From positions 102,057 through 166,056 of the forward strand of contig NZ_JH976436.1 in assembly GCF_000306965.1 (NCBI RefSeq): a stretch of DNA of 64,000 nucleotides, read 5' to 3'. Below the pieces are notes generated by a model. It did not search any database. It was given only the letters and a program-made list of their open reading frames with translations, and was not told the DNA's origin. Every line of letters starts with the position of its first letter. Position 1 is the stretch's first letter. Below are positions 1-7,759 of this stretch, one piece after another. Source of the stretch: Amphibacillus jilinensis Y1 (GTDB lineage Bacteria; Bacillota; Bacilli; Bacillales; Amphibacillaceae). A program made the translations under genes and the position numbers.

Positions 1-283
1 ACTGACTTTCAGCAGGTAATAAAAAAACCATATCCGCTTCTTTTAAGAAATTCTGAATCGGGTTATATAATACAACCATTGAAAAAGCAATGCTAATAAC
101 TAAAATCGTTGGAAAATCGTCGGGTAAATCCGCAAGCAGCTGTTGATAAAAAACAGCACCCGCTCCAATTAGAAAAAGCAAGGCAATAGCAATATGACCG
201 TTAAAAATATATTGCAAATAACGAACCGTTTCTTTTAAATGGGCACGAATACGGCTTTCAAACAATGTTTTACTATCAATCAT
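1..283 (-). CDS. ecsB: EcsB-like ABC transporter membrane subunit (N-terminal part; gene runs off the window)
   Basis: Only the first 94 or so codons are present, reading leftward from the ATG at 283. The translation begins MIDSKTLFESRIRAHLKETV and continues into hydrophobic segments separated by a short charged loop, as expected for the N-terminus of the EcsB permease. It starts 4 bases after the ecsA stop, so the two are translationally coupled. In B. subtilis EcsAB is an ABC exporter affecting secretion, competence and regulated membrane proteolysis. The identification rests mainly on the short N-terminal sequence and on synteny with ecsA and hit. Confidence 0.8.
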   Translation of the reverse strand, partial: MIDSKTLFESRIRAHLKETVRYLQYIFNGHIAIALLFLIGAGAVFYQQLLADLPDDFPTILVISIAFSMVVLYNPIQNFLKEADMVFLLPAESQ

Positions 284-287
284 TGTG

Positions 288-1022
288 TCAACCTTCCTTT
301 GTTAATTGAATATAGAGATCATCTAAAGTAGCCGCAGGCATTGCAAATTGTTTACGCAACTGGTCAATCGTTCCCGATGCTTTGATCATCCCATCATGTA
401 AAATGATAAACCGGTCACAATAACGTTCAGCTGTTGCTAATATATGTGTTGACATCAATATACCTGCACCTTTTTGTTTTTGCTCTACCATTAAATCTAA
501 AAAAGCTTGGATACCTAAAGGATCTAAACCAACAAACGGTTCATCGACAATATACAAGGGGGGCTCGATGAGAAAAGCACACATAATCATGACCTTTTGT
601 TTCATCCCTTTTGAGAAATGAACAGGAAACCACTTCAGTTTTTTTTCTAGACGAAAGGCTTTTAACAAAGGGGGTAAGCGCATTTCAAATGTTTTTTGGT
701 CTAATTGATAAGCCATTGCCATCATTTTCAAATGCTCATATAACGTTAATTCCTCATATAACAAAGGCATTTCTGGAATATAAGCAAACTGGGTGCGATA
801 ATAGTCTGGCGCTTCACGATAGGTTTGACCGGATAATTTAATTTGACCAGCGCGCGGTTGCATCAAACCAATTACATGCTTAATGGTTGTACTCTTACCA
901 GCACCGTTCAAACCAATCATGCCAACAATTTCTTTTGGTTTAACTTCAAATGATACCCCATGCAATACATCTTTTTGTGTATAACCACCCGTTAGCTCTT
1001 CAATATGTAATAAGGCTGTCAT
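288..1022 (-). CDS. ecsA: ABC transporter ATP-binding protein EcsA
   Basis: A 244-residue ABC ATPase. The Walker A motif GLNGAGKST lies near residues 38-46. A Q-loop-like region and an ABC signature region around HFSKGMKQKVMI follow, and Walker B is YIVDEPFVGLDP. The F-S-K-G-M signature in place of LSGGQ is usual for EcsA-type exporter ATPases. The length is normal for the family (about 247). A strong AGGAGG ribosome site precedes the ATG at 1022. It partners EcsB immediately downstream. The divergent hit gene and the gap between them, which holds a repeat copy, match the B. subtilis ecs/hit arrangement. Confidence 0.93.
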   Translation of the reverse strand: MTALLHIEELTGGYTQKDVLHGVSFEVKPKEIVGMIGLNGAGKSTTIKHVIGLMQPRAGQIKLSGQTYREAPDYYRTQFAYIPEMPLLYEELTLYEHLKMMAMAYQLDQKTFEMRLPPLLKAFRLEKKLKWFPVHFSKGMKQKVMIMCAFLIEPPLYIVDEPFVGLDPLGIQAFLDLMVEQKQKGAGILMSTHILATAERYCDRFIILHDGMIKASGTIDQLRKQFAMPAATLDDLYIQLTKEG

Positions 1023-1060
1023 GGCTAGTCATTCCTCCTATATGAATCAAATCCGTAAAG

Positions 1061-1271
1061 TGAACCTTCAATCAGTGGACGGAGGGCTACAGAACGTAGG
1101 TCATGCAGACGTGGGCCTACAGGATGTAGGTCATGCAGACGTTGCCACAGGACGTGGCGGTCTTAGTCTGTAATCCTTCTTAAAGACGTGGCGGTTTAGT
1201 CTACGATCTTACCCACCCGCTGATTGGTCGTTAAATGAATCAGGACATTAGCATCCGTTAGTTGTGATAAA
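1061..1271 (+). repeat. AACGAACC-family intergenic element, copy 1
   Basis: A long copy with left end TGAACCTTCAATCAGTGG and right end GTTGTGATAAA. It carries the inner module (GCAGAC...GCCACAGGACGTGGC...GTCTAC) with an internal duplication of the CTACAGGATGTAG-type hairpin. The right-hand hairpin is mostly deleted (GCATCCGTTAGTTGTGATAAA). It fills the divergent ecsA/hit gap. Its extra piece (TGTAATCCTTCTTAAAGACG) is shared only with the copy at 54618-54881. Confidence 0.85.
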
Positions 1272-1335
1272 CACTCATGTCTATTTGAATTTTACCATCT
1301 TTTAGTATGAATGCAAATGTTAAGCGGGAGATATT

Positions 1336-1365
1336 TTGCCATCTATCAGTCATTAATGATAAAAT
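1336..1365 (+). promoter_or_regulatory. Candidate sigma-A promoter of hit
   Basis: TTGCCA (1336-1341) and TAAAAT (1360-1365) are separated by 18 bases and lie about 30 bases upstream of the hit start. This is inferred from consensus resemblance only. Confidence 0.5.
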
Positions 1366-1395
1366 AGGCTCAAACGAATTAGAGGAGTGAATGTT

Positions 1396-1821
1396 ATGAT
1401 AGCGTCCAATTGTATCTTTTGTAAAATCATTAATGGAGAAATTCCATCAGCTAAAATATATGAAGATGAGGAAGTTTATGCCTTTCTTGATATAAGTCAA
1501 GTAACAAAAGGACACACCCTTATCATTCCTAAAACACATACGAAAAATATATTTGAAACCAGTTCAGCAATAGCAAGTCATTTGTTTGCTAAAGTACCGA
1601 TGGTTGCTAATGCTATTAACAAAGCCTTTAGTCCAGCTGGTATTAATGTATTAAGTAACACAGGTGAAGCGGCCGGCCAATCCGTCTTCCACTTGCATCT
1701 TCATTTAATTCCTAGATATGATGAGCATGATGGCTTTAATCCAAATTGGATTACACACAATGATCAGTACACGAGCAACGATTTAGCCGAAATAGCAGCA
1801 ACAATTGCGAATAATATTTAA
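1396..1821 (+). CDS. hit: HIT-family nucleotide hydrolase (Hit)
   Basis: A 141-residue HIT (histidine triad) protein. The N-terminus CIFCKIINGEIPSAKIYED is the classic HIT/HINT start, with a CxxC pair. The triad HLHLHLIPRY lies near residues 100-109. Family members hydrolyse nucleoside phosphoramidates or dinucleotides. I chose the ATG at 1396 over the in-frame GTG at 1387 because the GAGGAG ribosome site (1383-1387) sits 8 bases before it and overlaps the GTG. The gene lies divergent from ecsAB, as in B. subtilis. The exact physiological substrate cannot be read from sequence. Confidence 0.93.
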   Translation: MIASNCIFCKIINGEIPSAKIYEDEEVYAFLDISQVTKGHTLIIPKTHTKNIFETSSAIASHLFAKVPMVANAINKAFSPAGINVLSNTGEAAGQSVFHLHLHLIPRYDEHDGFNPNWITHNDQYTSNDLAEIAATIANNI

Positions 1822-1823
1822 CA

Positions 1824-1851
1824 TTTACAACACGGTGGAATATGTTATACT
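1824..1851 (+). promoter_or_regulatory. Candidate promoter of trpP
   Basis: TTTACA (1824-1829) and TATACT (1846-1851) have a 16-base spacer and begin just after the hit stop. Transcription would start near 1858, giving a leader of about 65 nt that contains the GAG/TAG triplets. Confidence 0.55.
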
Positions 1852-1893
1852 ATTTAAAATCCTTCGCATTTGGCAATAAGTGCACAAGTGGAA

Positions 1894-1922
1894 GAGAAAA
1901 TGTTGAGTAGAGGAGAGACGAG
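1894..1922 (+). promoter_or_regulatory. Possible TRAP (tryptophan RNA-binding attenuation protein) site over the trpP ribosome site
   Basis: GAG or TAG triplets occur at 1894, 1905, 1908, 1913, 1915 and 1920. They overlap the AGGAG ribosome site and end next to the start codon at 1924. In B. subtilis TRAP blocks translation of trpP (yhaG) through GAG/TAG repeats over the ribosome site. The spacing here is irregular and there are fewer than the canonical 9-11 triplets, so TRAP binding is inference. Confidence 0.45.
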
Positions 1923-1923
1923 A

Positions 1924-2448
1924 ATGAAAACAAAAGAACTCGTATTAATGGCACTATTTATGGGGATAGGTGCTGTGTTGCATATGGTTGCCCCACCGAT
2001 TTTGTTTGGGATGAAACCTGACATTATGCTACCCATGATGTTTCTTGGGATACTTTTGTTTCCAAAAATCCAGTATGTTCTTGTGTTAAGTTTGGCTACA
2101 GGCGTTATTTCAGCTTTAACCACAAGTGCACCGGGAGGTCAAATATCCAACCTTGTTGAGAAACCCATCACAGCTTTTATCTTTTTTGTATTGTTATTAA
2201 TCATTCCTAAACAGATTAATATGAAGATAACCGCACCTATTTTAACTGCCATTGGCACAGCAGCAAGTGGTGCAATCTTCTTAACCATGGCTCTATATGT
2301 CATTGGTTTAATGGAAGGATCTTTTATCGCCTTATTTATCGGGGTTGTTTTACCTGCAGTTTTGTTTAATGTGATTTTTACCATTATTCTCTATCCAATC
2401 ATCCAAAATATATTACAACGTTCTCATTTTACTTTTGCTATAAAATAA
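1924..2448 (+). CDS. trpP: Tryptophan transporter TrpP (YhaG)
   Basis: A 174-residue, very hydrophobic protein with about five to six membrane segments. It begins MKTKELVLMALFMGIGAVLH and carries the family stretch STSAPGGQ-like TTSAPGGQISNLVEKP near residues 65-80. TrpP is a probable tryptophan importer of the ECF-substrate-component-like fold. The ATG at 1924 is preceded by AGGAGAG; upstream non-ATG starts in the same frame lack a ribosome site. Synteny (hit-trpP-YtxH protein-prsA) supports the name. The GAG-rich leader suggests translational control by tryptophan-loaded TRAP. A weak terminator follows. Confidence 0.88.
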   Translation: MKTKELVLMALFMGIGAVLHMVAPPILFGMKPDIMLPMMFLGILLFPKIQYVLVLSLATGVISALTTSAPGGQISNLVEKPITAFIFFVLLLIIPKQINMKITAPILTAIGTAASGAIFLTMALYVIGLMEGSFIALFIGVVLPAVLFNVIFTIILYPIIQNILQRSHFTFAIK

Positions 2449-2501
2449 CTGAATAAGACATAATAGCTTGAGATAATATGTTCTGTCGTTTAACGTAAGC
2501 T

Positions 2502-2535
2502 AAAAAAACTCCTTTTTCATAAGGGAGATTTTTTT
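2502..2535 (+). terminator. Probable intrinsic terminator after trpP
   Basis: An A-rich tract, a CTCC/GGAG hairpin with a loop of about 11 nt, then a run of seven T residues, 55-85 bases after the trpP stop. Confidence 0.6.
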
Positions 2536-2571
2536 ATATCCAGCATAGTGAAATTGCTAAAACAGCGTACA

Positions 2572-2724
2572 ATAAAACGAACCTTCAATCAGTGGGCAGT
2601 TTCGTGCTTCTCACACGGCTTGTTCGTTGATGAATCAGGGCATTAGCGTCCGTTATTACTCACCTCAATAGATTTAACTCTGTTCTCTATTTTGACAAGA
2701 GGCTTACGAACGATTATCTGTAAA
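2572..2724 (+). repeat. AACGAACC-family intergenic element, copy 2
   Basis: Left end ATAAAACGAACCTTCAATC, short first hairpin without the inner module, then TAGCGTCCGTTATTACTCAC, AATAGA...TCTATTTT and GATTATCTGTAAA. The upper stem of the second hairpin is CCTC/GAGG here. It lies between trpP and the YtxH gene. Confidence 0.85.
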
Positions 2725-2847
2725 AAAACCGAACCAACTGGCTACAGGATAAGCAAAAACGCATTTTTCAAATTTTTTAAATAAATTATGTTTGACCAGA
2801 AGAAATAAAGAGAAGATAATAGAATAGAGGAGAAAGGAGTGTAAGCG

Positions 2848-3213
2848 ATGACTAACAGTAAATCATTACTACTTGGAATACTAGCTGGAGGGGTTGTTAG
2901 TGCAGCCGCTACTTTATTAAGCGCACCAAAATCCGGTCAAGAAACACGTGAAGATATTAAAAACCATGCAGAAAGTGTCAAGCATTCTTTGGAAAAAGTA
3001 AAAGTCAGTGGAAAGGTTTTATCAGACCAAATTATTAATACATCTAAAGAGGGTGCAGCACTGATCAAAGAACTTTCAGCAGATATGAAACATTCAGTTG
3101 AAAGCTGGAAAAACACGATTGAACCCCACCAAAAAAATATTCAACTTTACTTAACACAAATTGAAGATCGCTTAAAAGAGCTAGAAGAACAAACACAGGC
3201 CACTGAACAATAA
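2848..3213 (+). CDS. yhaH: YtxH-domain small envelope protein (YhaH-like)
   Basis: A 121-residue protein. An N-terminal glycine/alanine-rich hydrophobic segment (LLLGILAGGVVSAAATLLSA) leads into the YtxH hallmark APKSGQETREDIK, then a long amphipathic, probably coiled-coil helix rich in K, E and Q. YtxH proteins are membrane-anchored and of unclear function; some are stress-induced. Start ATG 2848 follows the GGAG of GAGGAGAAAGGAG. The neighbours (trpP, prsA) match yhaH in B. subtilis. Compared with that genome, scoC and the yhaI/yhaJ genes are missing before prsA and the opuA locus sits in their place. Confidence 0.85.
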   Translation: MTNSKSLLLGILAGGVVSAAATLLSAPKSGQETREDIKNHAESVKHSLEKVKVSGKVLSDQIINTSKEGAALIKELSADMKHSVESWKNTIEPHQKNIQLYLTQIEDRLKELEEQTQATEQ

Positions 3214-3243
3214 CAATTGATAATCTTTGCCTTAGCTCTAATA

Positions 3244-3278
3244 AATCCGCCCTTATTCATATTGAATAAGGGCGGATT
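3244..3278 (+). terminator. Perfect 16-bp hairpin after yhaH
   Basis: AATCCGCCCTTATTCA pairs perfectly with its complement across a 3-base loop. The T-tract after it is weak. It lies between yhaH (+) and the opuA operon (-), so it can serve both converging transcripts. Confidence 0.65.
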
Positions 3279-3296
3279 GCGTATTTACCTTTGTCA

Positions 3297-3339
3297 TCTA
3301 TTTTGGGTTAGCATGTTACAGACGGTTAGCTATGATAAA
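3297..3339 (+). repeat. AACGAACC-family element, copy 3 (3'-end fragment)
   Basis: Only the right end is left: TCTATTTT, then TTACAGACGGTTAGC and TATGATAAA. It lies between yhaH and the convergent opuA operon, just past the terminator hairpin. Confidence 0.6.
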
Positions 3340-3369
3340 TCAATTGCCTTCTTGTTGGGGTTTTTATCA

Positions 3370-4272
3370 TTAATCGGTTGATTCCAAGTCTTCAATCGAT
3401 TCGATATCTACATAAGATGGGACAACAAACCCTATCTTTGCTCCTTCTAAATTTGCACCTAGATCTACAATTTCATCTTGATATTGTTCATAGAAAGCTG
3501 CGTGTGTTGCTGGTAACCAAGGTGCTGCTGAAGCATCTCCATCACCAGATGCTAACGCTTGAAACATAACAGATGGATCAACCGGTGTTTCAGTCACTTG
3601 ATATCCTTGACGACTTAATATTTCTGATAATACAGCTGCAGAAGCTAGTTCCGTATCCCAAGGTGTCAATACCAGTTCAAAAGACTCCCCATTAACTTGT
3701 TCAACATCATCGGTCCATTCTGAAACGATTTCTTCGTTCTCTTCAATCCAGACTTTAGCCGCTTTTTCAAACGACAAACCATCTTCATGCGTCATCAACA
3801 TCACTTGTTCCATGTCATCAACTTCCCAATAAAAACGATCTAAAATAGTAAAGGCTTCAGGCATATCTTCTTCAAGTCCTTGCCTTGTCATGGTATGAAT
3901 CGATTCGACACCACCAAAAGTTTCTTTTGGATCATCTAAAAATTTCAAATCATACATCGCAAATTTCCAATGAGGCGTCCAACCCGTGACAACAATCGGC
4001 TCATCTTGAGCAATAGCTTCATTTAATGCAGCTAACATAGCTGCCGTGGAAGATTCTTCTAATGTATATTCAGTCAAATTTTCATATTCTTCTAACGCCT
4101 CTCTAGCTAATGTCGTCGTACCCGCACCCGGTTCAATTCCTGTAATGGTATAGTCAATCAACGCACCCACGTTATCATCCTTCACATCATCAGTAGTCCC
4201 ACAACTCGCAAGGAAGATGGCAAAAACAGATAAAATGAGTAATACATTTAGTTTGGTTACCTTCTCTAGCAT
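3370..4272 (-). CDS. opuAC: Glycine betaine-binding lipoprotein, OpuAC type (B. subtilis lobe order)
   Basis: A 300-residue substrate-binding protein with a lipoprotein signal (FLASC, lipid Cys near residue 24). Lobe order is: TITGIEPGAG lobe (about residues 42-190, with TGWTPHW) followed by the lobe holding LTPWDTELAS and APWLPATH, ending at SIEDLE. Three Trp residues, in TGWTPHW, PWDTE and PWLP, match the aromatic cage that binds betaines in B. subtilis OpuAC. It is the last gene of the opuA operon, separated from the other binding protein by a strong terminator, so it may be expressed less. Its lobes are circularly permuted relative to the adjacent paralogue. Confidence 0.88.
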   Translation of the reverse strand: MLEKVTKLNVLLILSVFAIFLASCGTTDDVKDDNVGALIDYTITGIEPGAGTTTLAREALEEYENLTEYTLEESSTAAMLAALNEAIAQDEPIVVTGWTPHWKFAMYDLKFLDDPKETFGGVESIHTMTRQGLEEDMPEAFTILDRFYWEVDDMEQVMLMTHEDGLSFEKAAKVWIEENEEIVSEWTDDVEQVNGESFELVLTPWDTELASAAVLSEILSRQGYQVTETPVDPSVMFQALASGDGDASAAPWLPATHAAFYEQYQDEIVDLGANLEGAKIGFVVPSYVDIESIEDLESTD

Positions 4273-4343
4273 AATGATACACTCCTTTTCAATTAAACTT
4301 TAACAGGCGATAGCTTCAATTATGCTCTCTTCACATTCTGGAC

Positions 4344-4380
4344 AAAAAAAGTGAAGCTACCTATTCATAGATAGCTTCAC
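4344..4380 (-). terminator. Intrinsic terminator between the two OpuA binding-protein genes
   Basis: On the minus strand GTGAAGCTA pairs with TAGCTTCAC, with an extra CTAT/ATAG pairing inside, followed by seven T. It sits 15 bases after the stop of the 4395-5321 gene, so the distal binding-protein gene is transcribed only by read-through or from its own promoter. Confidence 0.8.
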
Positions 4381-4394
4381 CCCATTAAATTAAA

Positions 4395-5321
4395 TTATTC
4401 AATACCTGCTAACCACTCATCAACCTTGTCTTGGTTGTCTTCAACCCAAGCAGCTGCAGCATCTTCTGGAGATGTACCTGCATAAACATCAGCCATTACA
4501 GCTTCTAAGTCTGCTGGTTCCCAATAAAATTGATCTAAAATTTGATAAGCAACTGGACTATCTTGTTCAAATCCTTCACGAACCATTGTATCGATAGTCT
4601 CAGCATCACCAAATGAACCTTCTGGATCTTCTAAATATTTAAGATCATATTCAGCAAATTTCCAGTGTGGTGACCAACCTGTGACAACGATCGGCTCTTC
4701 ATTCCCATAAGCTTCGCCTAAAGCAGTTGCCATCGCACCACTTGAAGACGTTTCAACAGACCATCCGTCAAGACCATAATCTTCTACAGCATTCTCTGCA
4801 CTTTGAACAACACCAGCACCAGGCTCGATACCTGTAATCGTTCCATCAAATTCATCCGTTGCATCAACTAGGTCTTCAATAGAATTAACGTCTTCCATGT
4901 ATTCCGGTAGAACTAAACCAATTCTAGCGCCTTCTAAATTATGACCTAATGACACAAGCTGATCTTGATATTGCTCATAAAGTTCACCGTGTGTGTTTGG
5001 TAACCATGCTGCTACCATACCATCTGCATCACCTGTTGCAACAGATTGCCACATCACTGCATTATCAAGTGGTGTAACTTCGACGTTGTAACCTTGAGAT
5101 TCTAAAACATGAGCAATCACATTTGTAGAAGCAATTTCCGTGTCCCATTCTACATAGACAAGCTCAATATCTGTCTCCCCTAAATCTGCACCATTGGCAG
5201 CACCCTCGTCTCCATCTGCAGCATCATCTCCATCATCTCCAGCGTCACCACATGCAGCAAGAACAAGTGATACAGCTAGAACTAATACTAAACCTAAATG
5301 TTTCCATGTTAATTTTAACAT
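4395..5321 (-). CDS. Glycine betaine-binding lipoprotein of OpuA (permuted lobe order)
   Basis: A 308-residue lipoprotein with signal peptide and lipobox LAAC (Cys near 24), then an Asp/Gly/Ala-rich acidic linker (about residues 25-48). The lobe with VYVEWDTEIAS and AAWLPNTH comes first (about 50-155), then the lobe with TITGIEPGAG and TGWSPHW (about 160-308). The three cage Trp residues are present. The order is the reverse of the downstream paralogue and of B. subtilis OpuAC. It lies directly after the permease gene and before a terminator, so it is probably the main partner of OpuAA/OpuAB. Specificity for betaines is inferred from the Trp cage. Confidence 0.88.
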   Translation of the reverse strand: MLKLTWKHLGLVLVLAVSLVLAACGDAGDDGDDAADGDEGAANGADLGETDIELVYVEWDTEIASTNVIAHVLESQGYNVEVTPLDNAVMWQSVATGDADGMVAAWLPNTHGELYEQYQDQLVSLGHNLEGARIGLVLPEYMEDVNSIEDLVDATDEFDGTITGIEPGAGVVQSAENAVEDYGLDGWSVETSSSGAMATALGEAYGNEEPIVVTGWSPHWKFAEYDLKYLEDPEGSFGDAETIDTMVREGFEQDSPVAYQILDQFYWEPADLEAVMADVYAGTSPEDAAAAWVEDNQDKVDEWLAGIE

Positions 5322-5388
5322 TTAAACGTCTCCCCTTTTCTTTGATTTATCTATGGTAAACCTTATATTCATAAGGTTGCCAATACAA

Positions 5389-6231
5389 TTAAGCTTTACT
5401 TTTATTTAAATTCTGCGTAATGCGGTCAATGATAATTGCTAAAATAACAATTGATAGCCCCGCAACAAAACCTGGACCTGCTTGAGCTCGTTGAAGTGCA
5501 GACAGAACCGGTCTTCCTAAACCAGGCGCACCAATCATCGATGCAATAACTACCATTGACAATGCTAACATAACTGTTTGGTTAATACCAGCCATGATGG
5601 TTCCTTTTGCCATTGGCAATTCTACTTTAAATAAGCGCTGGAAGCCTGTACTACCAAAGGCTTCGGCTGCTTCTACAAGTTCAGTTGATACTTGACGAAT
5701 ACCTAAGTTCGTAAATCGAACAGTTGGTGGTGTTGCAAAAATTAATGAGGCAAACACCCCTGGAACCATACCAATACTAAAGAAAGCAACAGCCGGAATC
5801 AAATAGACAAATGCCGGCATTGTCTGCATAAAATCTAATATTGGAAGCATAATGGCTTCAACTACTTTACTTTTTGACATAAGAATACCTACCGGCACTC
5901 CGATAATAACAGATAATAAACTTGAAATAAGGACTAAAGTAAATGTATTCATTAACTCATCCCATAATCCTTGATTGTAAACCAATACTAGACCTACGAT
6001 TGAGAATATAGCTAAACCATATCGTTTTCCCGTTATAAAAAATGCTAAAACAGCAACAAGTAAAATAACAATTACTGGAGGAATCGATGCCAATTGATCA
6101 GCTGTCCATGACATAAAGTCACCAAATTGGTTTCGAATCGGATTAAAAATAAATGAAAATGTATTTGTTATCCAAACGGTAAAGTCATCGACCCAATCCG
6201 CTAACGGGATCTGTGGTAGAAAATCAAACAT
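5389..6231 (-). CDS. opuAB: Glycine betaine ABC transporter permease OpuAB
   Basis: A 280-residue inner-membrane permease of the binding-protein-dependent (ProW/OpuAB) class. It has several hydrophobic helices and the cytoplasmic coupling loop [20 protein letters not shown], the EAA motif, near residues 175-195. I start it at ATG 6231 (MFDFLPQ), preceded by GAGGTG inside the end of opuAA. The 8-base overlap ATGTTTGA with opuAA suggests translational coupling. The length agrees with OpuAB of B. subtilis (282). Confidence 0.92.
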   Translation of the reverse strand: MFDFLPQIPLADWVDDFTVWITNTFSFIFNPIRNQFGDFMSWTADQLASIPPVIVILLVAVLAFFITGKRYGLAIFSIVGLVLVYNQGLWDELMNTFTLVLISSLLSVIIGVPVGILMSKSKVVEAIMLPILDFMQTMPAFVYLIPAVAFFSIGMVPGVFASLIFATPPTVRFTNLGIRQVSTELVEAAEAFGSTGFQRLFKVELPMAKGTIMAGINQTVMLALSMVVIASMIGAPGLGRPVLSALQRAQAGPGFVAGLSIVILAIIIDRITQNLNKSKA

Positions 6232-7420
6232 TAATTTGCACCTCACTTTCACCAGCTAAAGCAGCTAGTATTGAACCTCTTATAATAATGCCAACTAATT
6301 TTCCGTTGTCCACAACAGCAATTGGGATCGGAGAATCATAAATCATCTCAAAAATTTCTTGCATTGGTTTATCACGTTCAACGGTTGGAACGTCGGTTTT
6401 CAAAATTTCATTTAGATTACGAATCTCATTTTTACGTGCCCTTGCAGCGTCCTCTGCTGTCACGTATCCTTTTAACATCCGCTGATTATCCGTTACGTAA
6501 ATACTTGATAGTCCTTCTTCACCCATACGTTCTAATGCAACACGCGGGCCGTGTTTATCAATATTAATCGTTTCAGGACGTCGCATAATGTTTTCGGCTG
6601 TTAAAACTTTTGATCTGTCTACATCCTCAACAAATCGCTCAACATAATCGTTAGCTGGATTAACTAAGATATCTTCAGGTGTACCGATTTGAACAATTAC
6701 ACCATCTTTCATTAAAGCAATTCGATCACCTATACGTAATGCTTCATCTAAATCGTGCGTAATAAAGAGAATGGTTTTCTTCATTTTTTGTTGTAGCTCT
6801 AAAAGTTCATCTTGCATGTCTTTTCTAATTAATGGATCTAAAGCTGAAAAAGCTTCATCCATTAACAGCACTTCTGGGTCATTTGCAAGTGCACGCGCTA
6901 AACCCACACGTTGTTGCATACCACCAGATAATTGTTTAGGATATTGATTTATGTAATCCCCTAAACCGACTAAATCTAAAGCATTTTTAGCTTTTTCAGC
7001 GCGTTCTTTTTTATCAATCCCTTGGACTTCTAAACCATATTCCGCATTTTCTAAAATTGTTCGAAATGGAAACAATCCAAAGTTTTGAAACACCATACTG
7101 AGCTTTTCTCGTCGAACACGACGTAAATCTTCTTTATTCATAGTCGCTAAGTTCTCTCCATCAATCATTACACTACCTTCAGTAGGTTCGATTAAACGGT
7201 TGACTAACCGAATTAATGTGGACTTACCACTACCTGATAAACCCATAATAACAAACACTTCACCTTGTTCTACTTCAAATGAAACACGGTTAACTCCAAC
7301 AGTATCCCCTGTTTGCTTCAAAATTTCGTCTTTCTTCTTACCATCATCTAAAAGTTGCAAAGATTCTTTAACGTTTTTACCAAATATCTTTGACAAATTT
7401 TCCACTTCTATGATTGGCAT
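6224..7420 (-). CDS. opuAA: Glycine betaine ABC transporter ATPase OpuAA with tandem CBS domains
   Basis: 398 residues. ABC domain: Walker [10 protein letters not shown], signature [15 protein letters not shown], Walker [13 protein letters not shown]. The C-terminal 110 or so residues form two CBS repeats ([14 protein letters not shown]... and [19 protein letters not shown]...). In OpuA systems these sense ionic strength or cyclic-di-AMP; which ligand acts here is not visible. Start at ATG 7420 (MPIIEVEN) with GAGAGGTG ribosome site; the longer in-frame reading has none. First gene of the operon, divergent from a GbsR-type regulator. Confidence 0.93.
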   Translation of the reverse strand: MPIIEVENLSKIFGKNVKESLQLLDDGKKKDEILKQTGDTVGVNRVSFEVEQGEVFVIMGLSGSGKSTLIRLVNRLIEPTEGSVMIDGENLATMNKEDLRRVRREKLSMVFQNFGLFPFRTILENAEYGLEVQGIDKKERAEKAKNALDLVGLGDYINQYPKQLSGGMQQRVGLARALANDPEVLLMDEAFSALDPLIRKDMQDELLELQQKMKKTILFITHDLDEALRIGDRIALMKDGVIVQIGTPEDILVNPANDYVERFVEDVDRSKVLTAENIMRRPETINIDKHGPRVALERMGEEGLSSIYVTDNQRMLKGYVTAEDAARARKNEIRNLNEILKTDVPTVERDKPMQEIFEMIYDSPIPIAVVDNGKLVGIIIRGSILAALAGESEVQINV

Positions 7421-7538
7421 TGCGTTCACCTCTCTTAATTCAATAAATACTAAATATTCACAAATACCTTCATAATGATTCAATCACTATATATTTGTCA
7501 TTTAAATGCGCGATCATCCCATATTTAGCTACCTTAAT

Positions 7539-7568
7539 ACTATACCCTGATTTAGCATGATCATTCAA
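7539..7568 (-). promoter_or_regulatory. Candidate promoter of the opuA operon
   Basis: On the minus strand TTGAAT (7563-7568) and TATAGT (7539-7544) are separated by 18 bases, about 120 bases before opuAA. A close sigma-A match; no mapped start supports it. Confidence 0.5.
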
Positions 7569-7601
7569 ACAATGAAATCACTTAATTTCGGACATATTTT
7601 A

Positions 7602-7621
7602 CGTACAGTTTAAACTGTACG
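7602..7621. promoter_or_regulatory. Perfect 20-bp palindrome in the opuA/GbsR intergenic region (candidate operator)
   Basis: CGTACAGTTTAAACTGTACG is a perfect palindrome located 34 bases upstream of the putative opuA -35 box and 138 bases before the divergent regulator gene. Position and symmetry suit a dimeric winged-helix regulator such as the neighbouring GbsR-type protein. Binding is inferred. Confidence 0.6.
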
Positions 7622-7759
7622 AAACATATAAGTTTTTTACTTAGAATAACGGCAGATAGCTTTAATTTACTAGCCAATTCCACATTTCCAATTTAAGCAA
7701 AACTTGTGTAAGCTATGTTATAAGTTCATCATCTAATCGAGAAGGGAGCAAGATTCACC

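Noticed and set aside
1061-1271. Riboswitch or T-box leader in the hairpin-rich gaps
   Set aside because: The same sequence appears before, after and between unrelated genes on both strands, which does not fit a cis-leader; no T-box or known aptamer wording was seen.
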